Assembly (NCBI GenBank): GCA_948744995.1
Contig: CAPZCD010000016.1
Location: 1-18,795 of the forward strand
From: an uncultured Rickettsiales bacterium
GTDB taxonomy: Bacteria > Pseudomonadota > Alphaproteobacteria > Rickettsiales > UBA1997
DNA: 18,795 bases
Direction of reading: 5' to 3'
Part shown: positions 6,607 to 15,773 of the stretch, piece by piece
How the letters are laid out: each line of letters opens with the position of its first letter
Numbering within the stretch: position 1 is the first letter of the stretch
Notes under the pieces: model-generated
Told to the model about the DNA's origin: nothing
The model's database searches: none
The model's input: only the letters and a program-made list of their open reading frames with translations
Position numbers and translations under genes: made by a program

Positions 6607-9600
6607 TTATTTCAAACTCTTTAAAAGATCTACATCAACGTCAGATTGATCTATACCTAATTTATCCAGAATTTGCATATTAGTTTTTACTTTCCTAATA
6701 ACTCTCTTTTTCTTTTCTCTATCAAAAGATGCTAGCTGTTTCTGATAATCTTCTCTATATAGCATATTTATATTATTTTTCAAAAAGTCTTTATCTTCAT
6801 CTGATATATCCTCAGACAACTCATTCAACAAATCCATTTCTTCTACTATTTGTTCAATATATATTTCTTTAGTTTTATCTTTTTTAAGACCATCAAACTT
6901 ATCTATTCTTTTTGCAATGATATTTCTAGCCCTTTTAATAAGTTTTTTCTTATGTCTTTCTTTAACAGTGTCTTTGATAAATTTCAAATTATCTCTGTAT
7001 TTTTTGTAATCTTCTGAGGCGTCTTTTAGAGCTTCTTCCAACTCTTTCTTTTTTTCTTCAATTCTTTTCTCAAGATCTTCAGTTTGATTATTTATTCTCT
7101 CTTTTCTAAGTCTTTCTAATTCTTCTTCTATTGGGTTAATTCTATTTATATCTTCTTTAACATTATTATTATAAGTAGATCTATTTTCTTTTAATAAATC
7201 TTTAACTTTTTGATAATTATTATAGTCTTTTAAAGTTATCCTATCTTTAACATCTTTTGCCTTAGAAGGAACTATACGTTTGGAATAGTCAGCTAAGGAG
7301 TTAGCTCTATTAAGAAATAGATTTCTTTTTGTTCTAATCTTTTCAAGACCTTCACCAATCAAGCCAGCAACTCTGACAATACCTTCGGTAGTAGTAGCCA
7401 TAGCACTACCAAGTATTACGTGGTCACCCAAATTTTTTGCAATCTTTAAACCAGCCGCTACTTTTCCATTGAGCCATGATGTTGTTAATTTATCAATATT
7501 ATCGTTTGTTCTATTAATTTTCTCATTAGTTGCTTTGATCATAGTAGAACCTTTACCATCGTTATCTTCTATCATTCTGCGTCTAGCCTCTTTCGCTTTA
7601 TCAAATAATGCCCCTGGGGCATTGTTAATATAATCATGTCTAAATTCTTCAAGTTTTTTACCGGTGGCCATAGCTGCTCCTACGCTTTCTCCAACAGTTT
7701 TACCTATAGGCGCTTTGGCTAAGCTGAGTGCTGAAGGACTCTGTTTTGTATCATCGGTGATACTCTTGAATATACTTTCGGCAATATTTTCAATATCCGT
7801 AAGTATTTGGTCAGACAACTTGAAGAATAAAAATACAATTACTATATCTAAAAGCACCGAAAAAAAGTTTGAATTTGCTAATACTTTTATCTGCTGTATA
7901 CCAGGTATACCATTAATTAAACACACAAAACTTGATGATCCATCTGGACAAACGAGATTAGCCCCTCTTCCTTTACTACTGTGGTTACTAAAAGAGGAAT
8001 CTCTTAATAGAACTATATCCATAAGATTTACATAGATTACTAATGAAGCAAAATTTAACACAGGCTTAAAAATATTATCAGCTATATATTCGAGCCAGTT
8101 ATCAAATACACTTTTAGTTCTCTCAAAAAACATCAGAGGTAGAACAATTGGTGATATTAGTATTAAAACCGATAAATTGAAAAATGAAGAAGTAAATACA
8201 TATACAGCCTTAAGTATAACATTGAATATCATAAAAATAAATGTCATCATCAAACCAAATATAAGACCACCAATACCATTTATAACCTTTGTGACAACAG
8301 TATCAGGAAAGAAGAAAGATGGTACAAGCATAATTGCACTATATATTAATATATTTGGTGCCGCCATGTTTACCGAATAGCCAAGATATCTAGTTAGTTT
8401 ACAATCTAAAGTATCAAATGATGCTAGATAACTTTTATCCTCTTTGTATTCAGTAGTATCAAAGTAACAGCCATCATAATTTTTGTTCCACAAATCGCTA
8501 CCATTTAAATCGCTCCAGCCGCCACTAACTTTTATTTGTATTTTTAACTTATTTGAATTTTTATCGTTATATTTGTCAATATAGTATATGAGTTGTGACA
8601 GTTCTTGGTTATTTGAAATTATTACATTTTTACTTGTTCGTCTTTCTTGTTTAGTAGCTTTTTTAACTATTATCTCGGAACTTTCATCATATGAACTGTT
8701 TATGACATAATTACTGTAAAAACCCTTTTCACATCTTTTTGTATCTTGATTTCTTCTGGAATAGGTTACGTTGTCAAATATACTGTAGCTTATACATAAC
8801 ATAACAGGCTCATCTTCTTCTGTTAGATAATTCTTTTCGACAATTCTTAGTATCTTATTTTCTCCTGAAAAATTTATCATCTGATTTTTAGGATTTTTCA
8901 TTGTACGTACAAAAATAGTATTCACGAATGAGTAACTCGCTGTTGCAAAATTTACCAGTTTTTCGTACACACCCTGTTGCCATCCGTTATAGAATATAAG
9001 CCAAATTACAAGGGAAAATTTAAAGGCGGAAAATACAAGTTTAGAAATATTTTCTGGTTTAACGAAACTTTCTAAATCACCAAGTAGCAGTTTTTTATAG
9101 AAGAATACAACTAAAAATAGAGCAAAAGCAGCTTTTATGGTTCTCAACAGATACCTTTGCAGTTTGTAAAAAGGATTGTAGGAATCAGGTAATTTTTGTC
9201 CTTTGATTATGTAAGTTCCGTCTATTTTTTGGTATTTACTTTCAAAGTAGGCATAATCCTTATTATTGATATGTTTATTAATATCATTTTCATCATCTAA
9301 ACCGCAATAGCCTTCGGAATTATTAACGGCATCATCTTTGCATAAGCTAACACCAGCTACACCATTAAGTAAATTTTTAAAACTTTCAAAAATACACTCA
9401 ACAACAGGGGATGAAAATTGTGTCATTATGTTGCCTGTATGTCCCGGAGAAACATTTCTGGAGTTACTTGTTTTTCCGGAACAGGAGGAGTCGAGAAAAA
9501 GAGATCCGGTGATGCTGCTATCATCCGAAATATTTTCTTCTTTTTCAACCTCTACACAATGGGCTCTATACTGGCATATATTCTTTATTTTTCCATAAAA

Positions 9601-12198
9601 ATCGGTTGTTATGGCTGAATTGGGAATTACATCGTACATTTGTATTACCGGGGAAGCTTCATCATTATAACCTTTTTTAATATTTTTCACATCTGAACCT
9701 ACAGTAGTACTATCTATTTTATAAATATATTCAAAATCTCTACTGTTAAAACCGGCCATATCTTTTTTTACTCTGTTAAACATTTCTTCAGCAAATTTTT
9801 CTCCATTACCGGTTTCCGTTGATTTGTATTCATCTAATTTTTCATTAGAAAAGAAACCTGAACTACATTTTACCGCATTTATATGGGTAGAGCTTCTTTG
9901 GAGATAGCCGTTATTAAAGACTGAATCTTCCAGTGCACTACCGTCACAAAAACTTGCCTTATAGTTTAGACCAGCATTTAATTTGAAGTTGTAGGGACAC
10001 AAACCATAACTGTAAACGCACACATAATCGGTATTAATCTTTTTGGTGGCTTCAAATTCTTGTCCATCAAGTTCACAAGTAGGACCGTATTTGGTACTAT
10101 CTTTATTTTTAATAAAATCAAAAACGGTATTGGCTAAGACTTCGTAACCACTAATCACGTGTGAGAAACAAAATTTATAAGATTCTACTTTTCTTTCATT
10201 TTCATTGTTAATTTTTTCTAAACAAATAAGATGTTTGCTTCTGTATTTACAGCATCTTCTAGCCATATCAAAAACTCTAGTACAAATATTTATAACTTTT
10301 TCTCTTTTATTTTTTTGTTCTTCTGTTTCCTTATCTTTTTTTTCCTGTCCCATAATTTTATAATAGTTGATACCATTAAAAGTAGTAACTAGTTCTAAAT
10401 CGCTATCATCAATTCCATTGATTTCTCCTTCAGGAACTACACAAGAGGATTTTTCATCGTAATAAAATCTATTGCAGGCAAAATTGGCTTTGTCGTTACC
10501 ACGCATATAGTATCTTTGTGAAAGGTCTTTATCTTCATTATAATTAATTCCACTTAAACTGTTATCTCTCGGGTCTATACAGTAATCTGTATCATAATCA
10601 CTAGAAACCGCCGTACCATTTATCTTTTCAGCATAATTTTCTTTCTCGGGAATACCGGAACTATATTCTATACCTCCATAAATATATTCTCGAAACTGTT
10701 TATTAGTTACACTATTACTTATAATTCCATTTTTAGCTCCATCCAGTATTTCCCTATAGTATGAACCTTCATTGGCACCTCTTATAGGATAAGATCCTGA
10801 TGTTGTACCATTATTATAATCCCAATCTTGATTATAACTTAGCCATTTGTGACCACAAAATTTGTATATTGGGAGTTTATCTTTGGCTTTTCTATAATTG
10901 CTGTCAGAAATACTGGCTATAGTACCTTGCGCAAGATATTGAACAGCTTGGGCGGCAACAAGTCTGGCTATAATACAATCAAAATCTCCCGATATAGCAT
11001 CCATTGCAGCATTTACTAAAATCTCAGTAGTAGATTGTGTCATAAGAACTGCCATTAAATCAATCGGATCTGCTGCCATTCTATCGTCTGTAAATAAACT
11101 GGCAGTTGTACCAATACCTTCAGCAGTTGTTTTAATAGCAGTTGTAGCTTCGTTTTTTGCTGTTTCTTTTAGAATTTCTTTTACAAATTCGTTAGCAAGT
11201 TTTTCAGCTTCATCCTCTATTACATCAGTTGTATCTGCTATAAAATCTTCCAATGCTTTTTTAGAAATATTACCTGCTTCATCTTTGAATTTGTCAAGTA
11301 CATCGTTAAGTTGATCAGTAACCCCTTTTTTAATTGCATCTTGTTCTGCTTTAGTTAACTTTCTACCAAGTTTTTCAGTTTGCTCTTTAATCTTTTCAGA
11401 GGCTTGCTCTTCAATTTCTTTTTCTAATACATCCCCAGCAGCCTTATTAGCTGCTTTTTTTATAGACGATGCTAAACAAGCAACTTCAACTCCAATTTCC
11501 TGTGCTTTATATTCGGTTATAATGGGTATGCTTATATCTTTTAAACATTGATCATCTGTTGCTGAAAAGGAAAAACTGCATTTTGTTTTAATAGAATTTA
11601 AACCAACCATTTGTATAAAATTTTTATCTAAAATATCTCCCACTTTACACTGGCCATTTTTTATGGGTATAGCTAGAGGATAAATTGGAAAGATAGGATA
11701 TCCACCCTCACTATTATCTGCTTTAGATTTACTTATATACTTATCTTCTTCGGCATATATTTTTTGATATTTACAATATAGATTGCTGCTAAAAACTTCC
11801 TGTAAAGCTAAAGCACCAGCCGCATCACCTGAATCGACTCTTAAAGCACTTTTAATTACAGTAAAGCCTGTAGCTAGCTTTGCCATAAAACCACCAGGAT
11901 CAAGTGCATCGGTAGCATTAAAATTATTAACATTAATGCCGGCCTTAATCATACAAGTAAGAGAGGGAACTATTAAACTAATTCCTGGTATAAATTTTAT
12001 AATTTCCATGGCTTTAGAAAGTGTACTATCTTCACTATCGGAGTTATCATTTCCATTTCCTTCAGAAGTTCCACCTGCGACTGTATTAACTATATAACTT
12101 TTATAATTTACACCATTAGCTAAACACTGAGTTGGACTAGTGTAATATATAAAAAAAACAAATATAAAAATTTTTGTAAACAAATTATTTATCTTCAT
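6607..12198 (-). CDS. virB6: Giant VirB6-family type IV secretion membrane protein, second copy (virB6b)
   Basis: The protein has 1863 residues from ATG 12198. An earlier in-frame ATG at 12252 would overlap virB6a. I prefer 12198 because AGGGGG lies just before it in the 10-base gap and a signal peptide follows at once (MKINNLF..., cleavage near CLA-N, residue 27). In order (numbered from this start): a charged Ala/Lys/Glu helical region (about 240-370); a cysteine-rich module (about 445-965) with CGHKWLSY, CIDPR, YYMRGNDKANFACNRF, CC, LCPYNF and VECIFESFK; the VirB6 hydrophobic core (about 1010-1470) containing DTLDCKLTRYLGY and FFERTKSVFDNW; and a basic, mostly helical C-terminal tail (about 1480-1863) with a coiled coil near 1660-1770. 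VirB6 lines the inner-membrane channel of type IV secretion. Classic VirB6 is about 300 residues; rickettsial copies are known to be greatly extended. It is last in the operon. Confidence 0.9.
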   Translation of the reverse strand: MKINNLFTKIFIFVFFIYYTSPTQCLANGVNYKSYIVNTVAGGTSEGNGNDNSDSEDSTLSKAMEIIKFIPGISLIVPSLTCMIKAGINVNNFNATDALDPGGFMAKLATGFTVIKSALRVDSGDAAGALALQEVFSSNLYCKYQKIYAEEDKYISKSKADNSEGGYPIFPIYPLAIPIKNGQCKVGDILDKNFIQMVGLNSIKTKCSFSFSATDDQCLKDISIPIITEYKAQEIGVEVACLASSIKKAANKAAGDVLEKEIEEQASEKIKEQTEKLGRKLTKAEQDAIKKGVTDQLNDVLDKFKDEAGNISKKALEDFIADTTDVIEDEAEKLANEFVKEILKETAKNEATTAIKTTAEGIGTTASLFTDDRMAADPIDLMAVLMTQSTTEILVNAAMDAISGDFDCIIARLVAAQAVQYLAQGTIASISDSNYRKAKDKLPIYKFCGHKWLSYNQDWDYNNGTTSGSYPIRGANEGSYYREILDGAKNGIISNSVTNKQFREYIYGGIEYSSGIPEKENYAEKINGTAVSSDYDTDYCIDPRDNSLSGINYNEDKDLSQRYYMRGNDKANFACNRFYYDEKSSCVVPEGEINGIDDSDLELVTTFNGINYYKIMGQEKKDKETEEQKNKREKVINICTRVFDMARRCCKYRSKHLICLEKINNENERKVESYKFCFSHVISGYEVLANTVFDFIKNKDSTKYGPTCELDGQEFEATKKINTDYVCVYSYGLCPYNFKLNAGLNYKASFCDGSALEDSVFNNGYLQRSSTHINAVKCSSGFFSNEKLDEYKSTETGNGEKFAEEMFNRVKKDMAGFNSRDFEYIYKIDSTTVGSDVKNIKKGYNDEASPVIQMYDVIPNSAITTDFYGKIKNICQYRAHCVEVEKEENISDDSSITGSLFLDSSCSGKTSNSRNVSPGHTGNIMTQFSSPVVECIFESFKNLLNGVAGVSLCKDDAVNNSEGYCGLDDENDINKHINNKDYAYFESKYQKIDGTYIIKGQKLPDSYNPFYKLQRYLLRTIKAAFALFLVVFFYKKLLLGDLESFVKPENISKLVFSAFKFSLVIWLIFYNGWQQGVYEKLVNFATASYSFVNTIFVRTMKNPKNQMINFSGENKILRIVEKNYLTEEDEPVMLCISYSIFDNVTYSRRNQDTKRCEKGFYSNYVINSSYDESSEIIVKKATKQERRTSKNVIISNNQELSQLIYYIDKYNDKNSNKLKIQIKVSGGWSDLNGSDLWNKNYDGCYFDTTEYKEDKSYLASFDTLDCKLTRYLGYSVNMAAPNILIYSAIMLVPSFFFPDTVVTKVINGIGGLIFGLMMTFIFMIFNVILKAVYVFTSSFFNLSVLILISPIVLPLMFFERTKSVFDNWLEYIADNIFKPVLNFASLVIYVNLMDIVLLRDSSFSNHSSKGRGANLVCPDGSSSFVCLINGIPGIQQIKVLANSNFFSVLLDIVIVFLFFKLSDQILTDIENIAESIFKSITDDTKQSPSALSLAKAPIGKTVGESVGAAMATGKKLEEFRHDYINNAPGALFDKAKEARRRMIEDNDGKGSTMIKATNEKINRTNDNIDKLTTSWLNGKVAAGLKIAKNLGDHVILGSAMATTTEGIVRVAGLIGEGLEKIRTKRNLFLNRANSLADYSKRIVPSKAKDVKDRITLKDYNNYQKVKDLLKENRSTYNNNVKEDINRINPIEEELERLRKERINNQTEDLEKRIEEKKKELEEALKDASEDYKKYRDNLKFIKDTVKERHKKKLIKRARNIIAKRIDKFDGLKKDKTKEIYIEQIVEEMDLLNELSEDISDEDKDFLKNNINMLYREDYQKQLASFDREKKKRVIRKVKTNMQILDKLGIDQSDVDVDLLKSLK

Positions 12199-12208
12199 CT
12201 TACCCCCT

Positions 12209-15200
12209 TTATTTGTCCTTTTTCTTTGATTTATTTTGTTTTCTTGTTTCATTCCATTTCTTAAATTTATTAATAGATTTATTAACAGCCTTACCAGTTA
12301 TTTCTAAACCCTTATCAGTAGGACGTCTTAAAATATCCCTTGACTTATTAGCCATTTTGGCTCCTGAAGTGGCAACCACCTGATTAACATTTTGGAGAGA
12401 AGGTAAACCGGAAGCAGCATCATCTATCCCATTAGCCGGACTTGCTCCATCGGATGAGAATATAGATCCGGTCATAGCAGTTACATATGAAACAAATTGT
12501 TCGAAAATGAATATTAAAATCAGTAGGAATATTAGGTCAAAAAACATGTAGAAAAATCCCTCCATTTGATCTTTAATGTCTGAAAAAGTAGGCAAACCAG
12601 GTAAACCAGGAAAATCTTCTATTATAAAATCTAACAAACCTATACCGGTTTTATTGGATACACCATGATCCTGTACAGCGCATATAGGGGCTCTTCTCTT
12701 TAGGTTTATAATTTTACCTTTTGACTCATTACATAGTTGTTTTTGATCAGTACTGCCTGGATCAATATGGAAATAATTACTTTCTGATATTTTACAAATG
12801 GTATCACAATAGACGCTCCTTATAGGTTCATTTTCTCCATAGAATGTAGCATCAGCTATAAAATATTTGTCAAAAATTATAAAAAATAAACTTAAAGCCA
12901 TAAATGTAAATAACGGAGACATCACATTTTGTATAATCTTCTTTAACCAACTTTGGAAAAATCCTTTTGTTCTCTCAAAAAGTATCATAGGAATGAAGAT
13001 TGGCGTCATAAATAGTAGTATTGTTATAGTTAAGGAATTAACAATAAAGACATAGGCCACTCTAACGACAAAGAATAAAATTGAAACAAACAGCAGGATA
13101 AATGGTAACATAGTTAATATACTTAAACCGGCACTAAATATACCCATTATAAACATTGAAATTATAGGGGGATTAGTGATATTATTGGAATAATAGCCAA
13201 AATATCTTGATACTTTACAATCAAAGGTATCAAAAACCGCCAAATATTTTCTATCTCTATAGGTATCATACTTGTTATCTACATATAGCCCATCAAAAAA
13301 GAAGCAACCACTATACTTAGGGTTATCATAGTTATACTTCTCCTTATCCTCTGCAAGTATATCTACAGCGAATTCAGAAACTTTATTATATATACTATAA
13401 ACACTGTTAAAAACACTATTAATCCAATTGTTACTAAATGAGAAATAAGCAACCAGCATAAGAGTTAAAACATATTTCAATATTTCCTCCGGAGTTGCAC
13501 CTTTTCTAAATAAAATTATATTGTATCCATAGAGCATAACCGATAAAGCCAATATAGCTTTTACTATATTTATAAGATAGTTTCTTATGGTGAGAAATGG
13601 ACTTTTATAGTCACTTTTACTCAAATCATCACCTTGTTTTATAACCACATCACTATTCAGGCAAATATCTCCTATAACTTCATCATCCATATTTCTACAG
13701 ATTGTATGTCCTGCTTTATTTAATAGAATATTTTTAAAGGTCTCAACCGTACATTCAACCAACGGAGCTACCATAACTTTCTGATTTTTAGAAGTTTTAG
13801 CTAACGGTCTTTCATAACCTGAAAAATTATGTGATGAACCTATACCATCTATACAAGCTCTGTCAATATAGGGTGATAAGTTGCTATTTTTTGTTTCCAC
13901 CAGTGGTTGAACATATACACAATGCCTATCAATTTGACAAAAATTAGATGGTTTGTTATAGCAGGCATAGATTCTATCACCAATCAAACAAGGGCCATCA
14001 CAATGTCTGTTTCCGTCTTTATCAAAACTGCAATGATTATCAGTATTAAATTTGCTATAATGTTCATTTGCATTTTTCTGTACATAAATGCCCGATTCTT
14101 CTTCAACTTCAAATCCACTATCATTAGTCATGGAAAATTCCTTTCCATATTGTTCGGTTCCACCCAATAACCTGAAATTATAGGGGCATAAATTATAGGT
14201 TTCCACACAATATTTATTTCCCTTTGAATCAGTTGCTGATCGTCTAATTTTGAATTTTATAGTTTTATTCGCATCAGATGTTGTAGAATCATCAGAATTT
14301 TCTGTAAGGCTACTAGTTATACTAGATTTGATATTACCATTTTCATCGCATACCTCATTGTAAATGGTCTTAGAGGAATCACATTCAGCACTATTTTTAT
14401 CTTCTTTACAATCTTTATCCCTTTTCTCTTCCAACTCCCCACAAGTATTACTATTATCTTTTTTTTGCTCTTCATATTTTGAACTATCATAATCAGTAGG
14501 TTTAAAGGCAACTAAATTATATTCCATCTCACATTTCTTACCATCTTTATCACACATCACATGCTTATTTTCAACATTGTTGTTTATACAAATAAGTTTT
14601 TGACTTGCTTCTAAACAGCACTTATAGGCTTCTCTATATTCTTCGTCAGCTGATACTAAAAATCTATCGCAGGCAAAATTAGCTGAATCATTGCCCCTAA
14701 AATAGTATAGTTGACTTGTTTTATCATTATTAACACCAAGAAAATTTTTTCTATCAGGTCTAGGGTCAGTACATCCGTCATACGCAAACTCAACCCCATC
14801 ATAGTAAAATTCTCGATAGGGCTTATATAATAAACTTAATTTTTCAGCAAGTGATTCAGAAGACAGACTTTTATCTCCATATAGAACTCTACAATAATTT
14901 ATATCATTTTCTATGAAACATTTATTAATTTTGTATTTATGTGAGCCACGAAAAGCTCCTTTTGTTGGATAAGCTTCTGACATATATTTATTCCATCTGC
15001 TCCATGTTGAACCAGGTTCTATACTTTGGCCATTCAAGTTACTTTCTATAGTCTCATCCCCATAGGTTAACCAGTTATCACCACATAACTCAAAACCATG
15101 AAACACTGCATCAGCTATGGAAAATTGAAAATGTTTAAAAAGTTCTTTTGCAGCATTTGCCGCAGCATCGAGGAGAATTACAAAAATTACCTTATATAAT

Positions 15201-15772
15201 GTTTTAATCCCTTTGACGTTTGTTATAATTGTTATAGCAAGGCAAATAACTAAAATAGATAAACTAACTGCTTCACAATATGGATTACTTGGATCCATAT
15301 TAAAATCATCTTGATCAAAAATTAAACTTTCTAAATATTCTAAAGATTTAAATCCTAAAATACCGGCCAATAACACAATAAAGGTTTTTAAACCTCCGCT
15401 ATTTTCGCCAATAACTAATCCAAAAATATTCAATAGTTGCGAACATAACAAAGGAAAAAACAATAAATTAGCTACCACATAATAAGGTACGGCAAAATTT
15501 ATATTATCAATACCTTCTTTAAGATCTTTTTCATTAAATTCCATATACTTCAACCCCCCGGGTTTGCAGGAAAAACCACTCACATCAAGATTACTATTAT
15601 CTGGGTTAGGAGCCTCATAGGTGAATATTAAGTCATCAAATTTTCTAACTCTGTCTCTTGGACCAACAACTGCTTTCTGTGTAATCGAAAAAGCATCCTC
15701 CATACTGAAAAATAAACAATTAAAAAATGTAATAGCTATCAGACAAGTTTTAAAAATATTTATTTTCTTCAT
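12209..15772 (-). CDS. virB6: Large VirB6-family type IV secretion membrane protein, first copy (virB6a)
   Basis: The protein has 1187 residues. The start is supported by AAGGA (15786-15782), nine bases upstream and inside the end of virB4, and by a signal peptide (cleavage near AFS, residue 29). After this comes an extra hydrophobic region with three or four likely membrane segments (about 95-204). Next is a cysteine-rich, probably periplasmic module (about 230-704, about 26 Cys) with CGDNWLTYG, CTDPRP, YYFRGNDSANFACDRF, CC (385-386), CVETYNLCPYNF, CQIDRHC and VECTVETFK. The VirB6 core follows (about 725-970), with FDTFDCKVSRYFGY and LFERTKGFFQSW, then PGLPGLP, a last membrane segment (about 1072-1098) and a short basic tail. 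The same motifs occur in the same order in virB6b, so the two arose by duplication. It begins one base after the virB4 stop, so translation is probably coupled. The part between about 415 and 510 is acidic, rich in K, D, E and S, and not conserved in virB6b. Confidence 0.9.
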   Translation of the reverse strand: MKKINIFKTCLIAITFFNCLFFSMEDAFSITQKAVVGPRDRVRKFDDLIFTYEAPNPDNSNLDVSGFSCKPGGLKYMEFNEKDLKEGIDNINFAVPYYVVANLLFFPLLCSQLLNIFGLVIGENSGGLKTFIVLLAGILGFKSLEYLESLIFDQDDFNMDPSNPYCEAVSLSILVICLAITIITNVKGIKTLYKVIFVILLDAAANAAKELFKHFQFSIADAVFHGFELCGDNWLTYGDETIESNLNGQSIEPGSTWSRWNKYMSEAYPTKGAFRGSHKYKINKCFIENDINYCRVLYGDKSLSSESLAEKLSLLYKPYREFYYDGVEFAYDGCTDPRPDRKNFLGVNNDKTSQLYYFRGNDSANFACDRFLVSADEEYREAYKCCLEASQKLICINNNVENKHVMCDKDGKKCEMEYNLVAFKPTDYDSSKYEEQKKDNSNTCGELEEKRDKDCKEDKNSAECDSSKTIYNEVCDENGNIKSSITSSLTENSDDSTTSDANKTIKFKIRRSATDSKGNKYCVETYNLCPYNFRLLGGTEQYGKEFSMTNDSGFEVEEESGIYVQKNANEHYSKFNTDNHCSFDKDGNRHCDGPCLIGDRIYACYNKPSNFCQIDRHCVYVQPLVETKNSNLSPYIDRACIDGIGSSHNFSGYERPLAKTSKNQKVMVAPLVECTVETFKNILLNKAGHTICRNMDDEVIGDICLNSDVVIKQGDDLSKSDYKSPFLTIRNYLINIVKAILALSVMLYGYNIILFRKGATPEEILKYVLTLMLVAYFSFSNNWINSVFNSVYSIYNKVSEFAVDILAEDKEKYNYDNPKYSGCFFFDGLYVDNKYDTYRDRKYLAVFDTFDCKVSRYFGYYSNNITNPPIISMFIMGIFSAGLSILTMLPFILLFVSILFFVVRVAYVFIVNSLTITILLFMTPIFIPMILFERTKGFFQSWLKKIIQNVMSPLFTFMALSLFFIIFDKYFIADATFYGENEPIRSVYCDTICKISESNYFHIDPGSTDQKQLCNESKGKIINLKRRAPICAVQDHGVSNKTGIGLLDFIIEDFPGLPGLPTFSDIKDQMEGFFYMFFDLIFLLILIFIFEQFVSYVTAMTGSIFSSDGASPANGIDDAASGLPSLQNVNQVVATSGAKMANKSRDILRRPTDKGLEITGKAVNKSINKFKKWNETRKQNKSKKKDK

Positions 15773-15773
15773 A

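Noticed and set aside
7664..8035. Plus-strand open frame of 123 codons inside virB6b
   Set aside because: It lies wholly antisense to a strongly supported gene, and its composition is that of a complementary-strand shadow; the same holds for the open frames at 8177-8380, 9338-9618 and 11783-12097.
14317..14511. Second minus-strand frame inside virB6a, possible frameshift product
   Set aside because: virB6a is continuous through this region, and the alternative frame is just lysine- and isoleucine-rich noise from an AT-rich, acidic-residue-coding stretch.
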